This document shows, in pieces, positions 45,253 to 52,359 of a stretch of 64,000 nt of DNA (position 1 is its first letter; every line of letters begins with the position of its first letter). The position numbers and the translations under genes are program-made. Below the pieces are notes generated by a model that ran no database searches, was not told the origin of the DNA, and was given only the letters and a program-made list of their open reading frames with translations. The stretch is from Rubrolithibacter sp043763625 (GTDB taxonomy: Bacteria > Bacteroidota > Bacteroidia > Sphingobacteriales > Sphingobacteriaceae): NCBI GenBank assembly GCA_043763625.1, contig JAYULL010000171.1:1-64000 (forward strand). Reading direction: 5' to 3'.

Positions 45253-45316
45253 TTGTCACTCTGAGCGTAGTCGAAGAGTCTAAGCAATAGATGCTTCGCT
45301 CACGATCAGCATGACA
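45253..45316 (+). repeat. Inverted-repeat element (TGTCActCTGAGCG type) between argD and argF'
   Basis: The left arm TTGTCACTCTGAGCGTAGTC and right arm GCTCACGATCAGCATGACAA are inverted copies with about 17 bases between. It resembles the element at 15181 and fills most of the 118-base gap. Confidence 0.75.
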
Positions 45317-45354
45317 AAATGCAATAATAACACTTCATTATCGAACAATAAAGG

Positions 45355-46374
45355 ATGCGAATTTTTACTTCTGTTCACGACGTTAACAATGTTCCGGCAA
45401 TTGTTGACGAAGCTTTATTTCTGAAGCAAAATCCATTTTCAAACCAAGAAATAGGGAAAAACAAAACAATCGGGCTGATATTCATGAACCCGAGCCTTCG
45501 AACTCGCTTAAGCACACAAAAAGCTGCTCTTAACTTGGGTATGAACGTTATCGTAATGAACATGGATAAAGAGGGTTGGGCTTTAGAAACCCGCGACGGA
45601 GTAGTAATGAACGGAACAACGGTAGAACATATACGCGAAGCTGCCGGAGTGATGGGAGAATATTGTGATATTTTAGGTATCCGCTCGTTTCCCGGCCTAA
45701 AAGACAAAGAAGAAGATTACAGTGAGGACATTTTTAACAAGTTTGTAAAATACAGTGGCAAACCGGTTGTAAGTTTAGAAAGCGCAATACGCCATCCGCT
45801 GCAAAGTCTAGCCGATTTAATTACTATAGTGGAACATTCTAAGGTATCTTCTGTGATAGAAAATGCAAACGGCGGTTTTGTTCCCTCTCCACCGGAGAGG
45901 GCCGGGGTGAGGCCCAAAGTAGTTCTCACTTGGGCTCCTCACGTAAAATCTCTTCCTCAAGCTGTCCCAAACTCCTTTTCTGAATGGATGTGCAGAGCAC
46001 AAAATGAAGGAATGCTTGACTTTGTAATCACGCATCCCGAAGGATATGAACTTGCAGAAGAATTTACTCAGGGAGCAAAAATCACGCATAATCAGGATGA
46101 AGCTTTAAAAGGAGCTGATTTTATTTATGTAAAAAACTGGTCGAGCTTTAAGGATTATGGAAAAGTTCTAACCTCGGGTGAGGGTTGGATGTTAAACCGG
46201 GAAAGACTTAAGAGCACTAACCGAGCAAAAGTAATGCATTGTCTTCCCGTGAGACGAGATTTAGAATTAAGTTCTGACATTTTAGACAGCCACGATTCTA
46301 TAGTAATTAAAGAAGCAGGAAATAGGGTGTGGGCTGCGCAGGCAGTATTAACGCGAATGTTGAAAAACCTTTAG
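45355..46374 (+). CDS. argF': N-acyl-ornithine carbamoyltransferase (AOTC/SOTC family)
   Basis: It carbamoylates N-acetyl- or N-succinyl-ornithine, as in Bacteroidota and Xanthomonas. Carbamoyl-phosphate motifs are SLRTRLSTQKAALNLGMNV and HPLQSLADL (147-155); the CLPVRRDLE block is near the end. At residue 90, where the succinyl-type enzyme is recalled to have Pro and the acetyl-type to have Glu, this protein has Val (GTTVEHIREA). A palindromic element adds about 20 residues at ~165-185 (VIENANGGFVPSPPERAGVR), in a loop not found in the usual enzyme. The frame is intact and no downstream arg gene follows. Confidence 0.93.
   Translation: MRIFTSVHDVNNVPAIVDEALFLKQNPFSNQEIGKNKTIGLIFMNPSLRTRLSTQKAALNLGMNVIVMNMDKEGWALETRDGVVMNGTTVEHIREAAGVMGEYCDILGIRSFPGLKDKEEDYSEDIFNKFVKYSGKPVVSLESAIRHPLQSLADLITIVEHSKVSSVIENANGGFVPSPPERAGVRPKVVLTWAPHVKSLPQAVPNSFSEWMCRAQNEGMLDFVITHPEGYELAEEFTQGAKITHNQDEALKGADFIYVKNWSSFKDYGKVLTSGEGWMLNRERLKSTNRAKVMHCLPVRRDLELSSDILDSHDSIVIKEAGNRVWAAQAVLTRMLKNL
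45883..45912 (+). repeat. Palindromic element inside argF'
   Basis: CCCTCTCC/GGAGAGGG around ACC, followed by CCGGGGTGAGG. It is the same element as in argC site 2 and is inserted in frame. Confidence 0.85.
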
Positions 46375-46922
46375 CAGAAGTATATCTCTAAGTCTTTTAA
46401 AAATACGGACGAAAAGAAGTTTTAACCTTTATGCAGAAATACCGTTTTGCCACAATTGTATTTGCAGTTTGATGAGAGACATAGAGCATAATATCTGCCT
46501 TTTTGGTATCAAAAGAGTTAGTAAAACATCATTGTTTATTCTCCCCTAGCCAAGGGCGGTCCTCAAGCCGGAGCTTTAACCGGTAAAGATATTTTAGTTA
46601 TTTTTTCGGAACCACACGCTTACATTTCTGCCGGTGTTCCAATAAACAGAAAGCATCCATACCGAGAATTACATTATTAACGCCGACCTGCCGCCACAGA
46701 CGTCAGGATATTTACTTTGGGAAGGCAAACGATATGAACTAAAGGCGGGCCGGTTCGCCTGGCACCCGCTTCCGCCGGGGGAATAAAGGGAAAAAAATTT
46801 ATTTTTTCTATTACGTGTTTAAACTTCTTTATAAAACTTTTGTCTATGATGCATAGAGTTTTTTAGTGTAGGTGTAGAGAGGGGGGGCAGTTCGAAAGGG
46901 CTGCTCTCTTTTTTTGTGTAAC
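46375..46922. other. Gene-free region with small decayed fragments
   Basis: No intact gene. A 36-codon fragment (46570-46680, GALTGKDILVIFSEPHAYIS) resembles PaiB-type FMN-binding regulators. A second fragment (46706-46786, YLLWEGKRYELKAGRFAWHP) is unrecognised. Both are short and should be treated as guesses. Confidence 0.4.
46876..46915 (+). terminator. Possible rho-independent terminator
   Basis: AGAGA and GCAG pair with CTGC and TCTCT with a G-rich bulge, followed by seven T. It stands between the arg operon remains and the convergent DoxX gene. Confidence 0.4.
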
Positions 46923-47369
46923 TTACTTTTTTCCCTCCGTCGAATTCCTCCTGATCAGCTCGTCCAGACTCCATTTGCCTGCACCGAAAACCAATAAGGC
47001 TAATAAGAAGATTAAGTAATAAAGCGGTATCTCGAATCCGTTATCGCCTGCTTCAAAGCCATTGCCCCAATGCACCGTTTTGATGGCAACAAGCATCACG
47101 ACAATTAGCGGGATAGTAATAAAACGTATTCCTAATCCTAGAACTAACAGAATGACTCCTAAAGCTTCGGTTCCGGCAGCGAGGTAAGCGTTTAAAGCCG
47201 GAAAAGGAATACCCATTCCTTTAAACCAGTCTATAATATCATTTATATTAGTCCATTTCATAACTGCAGGTTCGTAAAAACCGTAAGCTAAGACCATGCG
47301 AATAAGAAACAGTGGAAGTGATTTTGCCGTTGAAAGCAAAGCAATGTACTTCAATACAAATTTTTTCAT
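46923..47369 (-). CDS. DoxX-family membrane protein of the bufferin-like operon
   Basis: About 148 residues with four membrane helices (LPLFLIRMVLAYGFYEPAVM, AYLAAGTEALGVILLVLGLG, LIVVMLVAIKTVHWG, PLYYLIFLLALLVFGAGKW), matching DoxX. In characterised MNIO loci (HvfD/BufD position) a DoxX protein sits last and is presumed to support redox or export of the modified peptide. It is 44 bases downstream of the DUF2063 gene in the same direction. Confidence 0.85.
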   Translation of the reverse strand: MKKFVLKYIALLSTAKSLPLFLIRMVLAYGFYEPAVMKWTNINDIIDWFKGMGIPFPALNAYLAAGTEALGVILLVLGLGIRFITIPLIVVMLVAIKTVHWGNGFEAGDNGFEIPLYYLIFLLALLVFGAGKWSLDELIRRNSTEGKK

Positions 47370-47413
47370 TTTGTTTGATTTAATTATGAAGGAAAGGATT
47401 GATAAGATTTATG

Positions 47414-48163
47414 TTACAGCTTAAAACCCAAGATGAATTGCTTTTGCTTCATCTCGTTTAAAAAGTTTACGGTATATTCGATAAGTTGGTTTTTTTCGGT
47501 ATCAGGAAACAAAGAAGCTGTTTCGTCTAATATTTCTTGCAGGGTATATTCGGCGTTAAGCAGTTGCTCAACCACAATCGCGTAAAGTCCGGAAAGATTA
47601 ACAAACTCCACTTCGCGGGTTTCCAAATCCCGATAGGCCAGTAGAAAGTATACTCCTTTGTTAACCTCCAAATTTTCAGGAGTTGTAAGATGAACCGGAT
47701 ATTCGAATTGAACAATTTTAGTTTCAGGATTAACAACAACGATGTCGATAAGCCAATCACCTTGAGGTTTGTATTCCCGCACCGGCAAATCTTCCATATT
47801 ATAAAGCTCAATCTCGAGCCATTCGAAATATAAAAGATCCTTTAAATACGGCAGCTCGGGTTTTTCGGAGAACTCGTTTTCAATCAGATATTCGTAAAAC
47901 TCAAAGGGGAGTTTCCAAACTTGAGGCGACTGAGCTTTGTGGTTAGAAAAGAAATTTTGAACTAATTCGTGCCATTTATCCTCACCCAGTAATTGAAAAG
48001 TAATAGGATAAGCGTTTTCAAGCGTATCGAAAACTACATTGTAGACAAGTTCGCGGTAGCGGGAAATATTTTTATTTGTTCCGGGGATTTCGGGCTTTAT
48101 TCCTGTTCGGCAATAGTCGGCAAGCAAGCTTTGGGCTTCAAAAGTTTCAGACTGCAAGTGCAT
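47414..48163 (-). CDS. bufC: DUF2063-family partner of MNIO (BufC/HvfC-like)
   Basis: A 249-residue soluble protein. Its N-terminal helical region (LLADYCRTGIKPE, YRELVYNVVFDTLENAYPIT) is the DUF2063 domain; the C-terminal part has LKDLLYFEWLEIELYNM and PETKIVQFEYPVHL. In known clusters the DUF2063 protein recognises the precursor leader and helps the DUF692 enzyme. The gene starts 17 bases inside the DUF692 reading frame, so the two are translationally coupled. Confidence 0.88.
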   Translation of the reverse strand: MHLQSETFEAQSLLADYCRTGIKPEIPGTNKNISRYRELVYNVVFDTLENAYPITFQLLGEDKWHELVQNFFSNHKAQSPQVWKLPFEFYEYLIENEFSEKPELPYLKDLLYFEWLEIELYNMEDLPVREYKPQGDWLIDIVVVNPETKIVQFEYPVHLTTPENLEVNKGVYFLLAYRDLETREVEFVNLSGLYAIVVEQLLNAEYTLQEILDETASLFPDTEKNQLIEYTVNFLNEMKQKQFILGFKL

Positions 48164-48974
48164 GAGTTCTTACTGCTTTTGAAGCGCAAATAAATTTCAG
48201 TCGTTCTAGTTCTGTTTGCAATTCTTCCATTTCCGGAATATTGAAATCGCGTTCAAGCAAAACCGGCACGTTGTCGACCAAATTCATAGTGTAATCAAAA
48301 AGGTCGAAAACGGGTTCTACAATGGCTTCTCCGTGCGTATCAATGATTAGATCTTCCGAAACTTGTTCGTGTCCTGCCATGTGGATGTACGCAACCTCGC
48401 TTAAAGGCAATCCGCTAATAAATGCTTTTGCATCGTATTTATGATTAAAAGAGTTTACATACACATTGTTCACATCGAGCAAAAGTTTGCAACCGGATTT
48501 GGCAACTATGGAATTGATAAAGGCGAGTTCGTCCATTTCTGCGGCAACAGGCGAATAATAAGAAACAATTTCGAGCACTAATTCTCGCCCTAAAAAGCCT
48601 TGAATAGAATCAATTCTGTTTACAATATGATTAACTGCATCATGCCGAAAAGGGATTGGAAGTAAATCGTAGAGGTGAGCGTTATTGCATTTGGAATAGC
48701 TCAAATGCTCGGAGTAGATCTTGACGTTGTATTCTTGGAGAAAATTCTTTATCTGTTTCAAAAAATCCCAATCCAACTCGTCCGGACTGCCGATAGAAAG
48801 CGAAAGACCGTGAGTAAAAATCGGATACTTCTCAGCAACTCGGTTTAGCATTTTTTTCCAATTTCCGCCTAATCCCACCCAATTTTCCGGAGCAAGTTCA
48901 ACGAAGTCAGGCTTTATCACCGATCCTTCTATTAACTCTTCGGCAAAATCACGTCTAAATCCTATTCCTACCAT
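48147..48974 (-). CDS. bufB: MNIO (DUF692) multinuclear iron oxygenase, BufB/HvfB-like
   Basis: A TIM-barrel enzyme that binds two or three irons and modifies Cys residues of a RiPP precursor. Family blocks are VGIGFRRDFAEELIEGSVIK, IYSEHLSYS, LLDVNNVYVNSFNH, HMAGHEQV and LLERDFNIPEMEEL, with the His/Asp/Glu ligands of the family. I prefer the ATG at 48974 (276 aa): the longer frame to 49046 begins inside an inverted-repeat element. It lies directly downstream of the Cys-rich precursor gene. Confidence 0.92.
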   Translation of the reverse strand: MVGIGFRRDFAEELIEGSVIKPDFVELAPENWVGLGGNWKKMLNRVAEKYPIFTHGLSLSIGSPDELDWDFLKQIKNFLQEYNVKIYSEHLSYSKCNNAHLYDLLPIPFRHDAVNHIVNRIDSIQGFLGRELVLEIVSYYSPVAAEMDELAFINSIVAKSGCKLLLDVNNVYVNSFNHKYDAKAFISGLPLSEVAYIHMAGHEQVSEDLIIDTHGEAIVEPVFDLFDYTMNLVDNVPVLLERDFNIPEMEELQTELERLKFICASKAVRTHALAV

Positions 48975-48989
48975 AATTGCTTCAAAGTA

Positions 48990-49055
48990 TTTCGTCGTCT
49001 CGACGATAGGAGAGATCCTCGCTTTCGCTTTCCTTCCCATCGTCAATACGACAAA
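48990..49055 (-). repeat. Inverted-repeat element between precursor and MNIO genes
   Basis: The arms TTCGTCGTCTCGACGATAG (48991) and CCCATCGTCAATACGACAA (49037) are near-inverted copies. The element would encode the extra N-terminal residues of the longer MNIO frame, which supports the later start. Confidence 0.7.
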
Positions 49056-49062
49056 TCATTAA

Positions 49063-49398
49063 TTATTTTTTCTTGTCGCCACCGCATTTACCTTCGCCGC
49101 ATTTTGCGTCTTTGGTTTTTGCTTTAGCACCTTTTTTACCTTTAGCACCACATTTGCCGTCTTTAGTTTTAGCACCGCATTTACCGTCTTTAGTTTTAGT
49201 GCTGTCTTTTCCGCACTTTAATTCAAAAGCTTTGTCCACAACATTGTTGGAAAGTAATTCAGCTCTAACTTCAGAAGCTGTACCTAAAGAAGAATACGTG
49301 TTTAAGGAAGCCGCCGCAGTAGCAGCTAATGCCGACACACTCATAATTGCTCCGGCCAATAAAGAGCCGCTTAAGATTGATTTTTTGTTTGATTTCAT
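49063..49398 (-). CDS. bufA: Cys-rich RiPP precursor, bufferin/HvfA-like
   Basis: A 111-residue protein. The N-terminal part (SILSGSLLAGAIMSVSALAA) is a signal-like leader of DUF2282 type. A middle region (RAELLSNNVVDKAFELKCG) leads to a Lys-rich tail with five KCG motifs: Cys62, Cys74, Cys83, Cys100 and Cys105. Two tandem copies of DGKCGAK stand at residues 71-86. The end, CGEGKCGGDKKK, contains the EGKCG motif of bufferins. Such peptides are exported and bind copper after oxazolone/thioamide formation on Cys by the MNIO enzyme; that chemistry is known from related systems only. It is followed by the MNIO gene with a 16-88-base gap depending on that start. Confidence 0.9.
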   Translation of the reverse strand: MKSNKKSILSGSLLAGAIMSVSALAATAAASLNTYSSLGTASEVRAELLSNNVVDKAFELKCGKDSTKTKDGKCGAKTKDGKCGAKGKKGAKAKTKDAKCGEGKCGGDKKK

Positions 49399-49503
49399 TT
49401 TGTGTAAATTAATTGTTTATAGTTGTCAGCTTCCCGCTGAATATTTTAGTTCTACCTTTAATCTTGGTTTTTTGATTATTGTCTCGTGCTTCCTTTTCTC
49501 TCT

Positions 49504-49531
49504 TAGACGTTCCGTGGAAATAAGCCTTACA
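49504..49531 (-). promoter_or_regulatory. Putative ECF-sigma promoter of the bufferin-like operon
   Basis: On the minus strand TGTAAG (49531-49526) and CGTCTA (49509-49504) are separated by 16 bases, the layout of many ECF promoters (TGTAAC-N16-CGTCTA). It lies between the anti-sigma stop and bufA and points into bufA, leaving a ~100-base leader. Confidence 0.65.
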
Positions 49532-49537
49532 ATAAAA

Positions 49538-49810
49538 TTAACCTTTTTTTATTTCGCTATCAATTATCTTTTCTAAGTTCGACTTAAAATCTTCATGGAG
49601 TTTAAAATCAATACTATTTTCCATATATAATTCTTTCACCTTTCGTTCGATAAACCGACTTTGCTTGCTATACAATTTACAGAAAGAACAACCGATTAAG
49701 TGAATCGAAAGCTCTAATCCTTTCCTCCGGCTCAAGCCTTCCGAATTTCTTCTTTCAATAAGCTCGGTAGCCTTTTTGCAATTCCATAATAATGCTATAA
49801 GCCCTGACAT
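49538..49810 (-). CDS. Small zinc-type anti-sigma factor
   Basis: A 90-residue soluble protein with His37-x3-Cys41-x2-Cys44 (HLIGCSFC), the ZAS-type zinc motif. There is no membrane helix, so it would act in the cytoplasm as a redox or metal sensor. It begins 1 base after the sigma stop, a coupled pair, and just before the bufferin-like genes. The family role is to hold the sigma factor until stress releases it. Confidence 0.82.
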   Translation of the reverse strand: MSGLIALLWNCKKATELIERRNSEGLSRRKGLELSIHLIGCSFCKLYSKQSRFIERKVKELYMENSIDFKLHEDFKSNLEKIIDSEIKKG

Positions 49811-49811
49811 T

Positions 49812-50381
49812 CTATCTCCCTACCCAATTTTTCTCCACACAAGCCCTTAAACTTAATTTAGCTCGGTGCATGATTACCCAAAAGTTAGACGGCGATAAAT
49901 TCAGTTCCTTACAAATGTTTTCCGAATCCTCATCATCAAGGTGTTTCATCGTGAATACTGACAACCATAAGTACGGCATTTTTCCCATACATAGTTTCAG
50001 CATTTCGCCAAATTCTTTATTTTCTATAGAATCAGCTTCATCGTAAGCAATTTCACGCGGGCTGTATTCAGGCTTCCAGTGTCCGTTGTCTTCAAAAAAA
50101 TTATCCGGATTCAATTCATTTATACTATGCGAAATAGTTTTATTCCCCGCATTTTTTCGATGATAATCAATGATTTTATTTTTAAGAATTGCAACCAACC
50201 AAGTTCTTTCGGAACTTTTGCCTTGAAACGAACCACGGTTTTTAAGGCCGGATATAAAAGTATCCTGAATTAAATCTTTGCAAGTTTCTGAGTCTGAAAT
50301 TCTCCTTACCGCAAAAGCATACAAATAATCGGCGTGATTTTTAACCCAAGCCTCCGGTTCTAAACTTTTATCTTGGTGCAA
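49812..50381 (-). CDS. ECF-type RNA polymerase sigma factor
   Basis: A TTG start (an upstream in-frame stop excludes longer forms). Region 2 is visible as YLYAFAVRRISDSETCKDLI and TFISGLKNRGSFQGKSSERT, and region 4 as VFTMKHLDDEDSENICKELN with the following helix NLSPSNFWVIMHRAKLSLR. At 189 aa it is a normal size. It is co-transcribed with the anti-sigma gene, and I infer that it drives the bufferin-like genes and probably itself. A TGTAAC lies upstream near 50431, but I find no matching CGTCTA there, so autoregulation is not established. Confidence 0.88.
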   Translation of the reverse strand: MHQDKSLEPEAWVKNHADYLYAFAVRRISDSETCKDLIQDTFISGLKNRGSFQGKSSERTWLVAILKNKIIDYHRKNAGNKTISHSINELNPDNFFEDNGHWKPEYSPREIAYDEADSIENKEFGEMLKLCMGKMPYLWLSVFTMKHLDDEDSENICKELNLSPSNFWVIMHRAKLSLRACVEKNWVGR

Positions 50382-50489
50382 AACTCAGGTATAATTTCAA
50401 AATTAGAGCTTATATTTCTTTGATTTTTGGTTACAAAAAACTTTAACATTAATTAACAGAAGTATAAATAGGGTTTCTTTGGAGGTTAG

Positions 50490-52169
50490 CTAAACAAGCT
50501 TTTTGTATCTTATTCGTTTTGGAGCGATATCACCTGTACGTTTCTTGCGGTTTTCTTCGTATTCGCTATAATTTCCTTCGAAGAAGTAAACCTGCGATTC
50601 GCCTTCAAAAGCCAAAATATGCGTGCAAACCCGATCGAGAAACCAACGATCGTGCGATATAATAACAGCACAACCCCCGAAGTTTTCCAAGGCTTCTTCC
50701 AAAGCTCTTAAGGTATTTACATCAATATCATTTGTAGGCTCATCCAGCAATAAGACATTCGAGCCCTTTTTTAGTGTAATAGCCAAATGAGCACGATTAC
50801 GTTCACCTCCGGACAGTACATTCACTTTCTTCTGCTGATCTGCCCCGTTGAAATTAAATTTAGAAACGTACGCCCTCGAATTCACGGGCTTGTTTCCTAA
50901 CAGTATAGTTTCTTGTCCGTCAGTTATATTCTCCCAAACCGATTTGTCGGGGTTTAAGTCGTTATGCATTTGATCAACATAACCTAACGCAACCGTTTCG
51001 CCTACACGGAAAGTTCCTGCATCAGGTGTTTCTTGCCCGGTAATTAATCTAAACAAAGTTGTTTTTCCGGCACCGTTGGGGCCGATAATTCCTACAATTC
51101 CGGCGGGTGGTAAAGAAAAATTTAAATTTTCGAACAAAACTTTGTCACCGTAGGCTTTAGAAACATTTTGTACTTCGATAACAATGTTGCCCAGCCGAGG
51201 ACCCGGCGGTATAAAAAGCTCCAGTTTATCTTCTCTTTCCTTAGTTTCTTCCGAAGCTAGTTTTTCGTAATTGGATAAACGAGCTTTGGATTTTGCGTGC
51301 CTTGCTTTCGGAGCCATCCTTACCCACTCTAACTCTCGTTCTAAGGTTTTTTGACGTTTGCTTTCGGTTTTTTCTTCTTGGCCTAATCGCTTAGCCTTCT
51401 GGTCTAGCCACGATGAATAATTACCTTTCCAAGGGATTCCTTCGCCCCTGTCTAATTCTAAAATCCATCCGGCAACGTTATCAAGAAAATATCTGTCGTG
51501 AGTAACAGCTATAACCGTTCCCTTGTATTGCTTCAAATGCTGTTCGAGCCACTCGATTGATTCGGCGTCCAAGTGGTTTGTAGGCTCGTCAAGCAACAAA
51601 ACATCCGGTTCTTGAAGTAATAAACGACATAAGGCCACGCGACGCCGTTCTCCCCCTGACAAAGTGTCAATTTTAGATTCCGGCTCGGGAGTTCGTAAGG
51701 CGTCCATCGCCCTTTCTAATTTTGAATCAAGTTCCCAAGCTCCTGTCGCATCTATTTTATCTTGCAGCTCACCTTGTCGGGCTAACAACTTGTCCATCTC
51801 GTCGGGGTTTTCGTAAACCTCGGGCAAACCGAATTTTTCGTTTATATCTTCGTATTCTTTTAAAATGGCTGTTGTTTCGGCCACTCCCTCTTCAACTATT
51901 TCTCTTACCGTTTTAGTAGGGTCTAATTCCGGTTCTTGGGCCAAATAGCCCACTGTAAAGCCCGGAGCAAATACTACTTCGCCCTGATATGATTTATCTA
52001 ACCCGGCAATTATTTTTAATACCGAAGATTTTCCGGAACCGTTTAAACCTATTACACCGATTTTTGCTCCATAGAAAAATGAGAGGTAAATATTTTTTAA
52101 AACTTGCTTTTGCGGCGGGTAAATCTTATTTACTCCGGCCATCGAAAATATTATTTTTTCGTCTGCCAT
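50490..52169 (-). CDS. ettA: Energy-dependent translational throttle EttA (ABC-F)
   Basis: A two-cassette ABC-F protein without membrane domain. Cassette 1 has GLNGSGKSSVLK, SGGERRRVALCRLLL and DEPTNHLD; cassette 2 has GPNGAGKTTLFR, SGGERNRAHLAITL and DEPTNDID. The ATG at 52169 (MADEKIIFSM) matches the normal EttA start, giving 559 aa; the longer frame to 52193 adds eight residues. EttA sits in the ribosomal E site and gates the first peptide bond according to ATP/ADP ratio. Confidence 0.93.
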   Translation of the reverse strand: MADEKIIFSMAGVNKIYPPQKQVLKNIYLSFFYGAKIGVIGLNGSGKSSVLKIIAGLDKSYQGEVVFAPGFTVGYLAQEPELDPTKTVREIVEEGVAETTAILKEYEDINEKFGLPEVYENPDEMDKLLARQGELQDKIDATGAWELDSKLERAMDALRTPEPESKIDTLSGGERRRVALCRLLLQEPDVLLLDEPTNHLDAESIEWLEQHLKQYKGTVIAVTHDRYFLDNVAGWILELDRGEGIPWKGNYSSWLDQKAKRLGQEEKTESKRQKTLERELEWVRMAPKARHAKSKARLSNYEKLASEETKEREDKLELFIPPGPRLGNIVIEVQNVSKAYGDKVLFENLNFSLPPAGIVGIIGPNGAGKTTLFRLITGQETPDAGTFRVGETVALGYVDQMHNDLNPDKSVWENITDGQETILLGNKPVNSRAYVSKFNFNGADQQKKVNVLSGGERNRAHLAITLKKGSNVLLLDEPTNDIDVNTLRALEEALENFGGCAVIISHDRWFLDRVCTHILAFEGESQVYFFEGNYSEYEENRKKRTGDIAPKRIRYKKLV

Positions 52170-52359
52170 TTTTACTGTTGCTAAAGGGGCCAAATATCGT
52201 TAATTTGGTAACATCGAGGTAATATTTGTTTCCTTGCCCGGCAAGACAACTTTTTAGGGGCAACCGGCGTAATTGTTGATAATTAGTTTTAAATAGCGCC
52301 CTTATTTTAACGAAACAAATCAATAGATTAGGGCGTTCAACACGAAGAAAGGTTTATAA

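Noticed and set aside
49073..49210. Possible CRISPR-like or tandem array in the GCATTTnCCGTC repeats
   Set aside because: The repeats are the codons of the KCG motifs of the precursor and have no spacers; they are protein repeats.
49073..49576. 167-residue plus-strand frame opposite the Cys-rich precursor
   Set aside because: It is the complement of the Lys/Cys repeats, giving low-complexity Pro/Leu/Ser repeats; the minus-strand precursor fits the operon.
50405..50440. ECF promoter upstream of the sigma gene
   Set aside because: TGTAAC is present, but 16 bases later the sequence is ATAAGC and not CGTCTA, so autoregulation is not supported.
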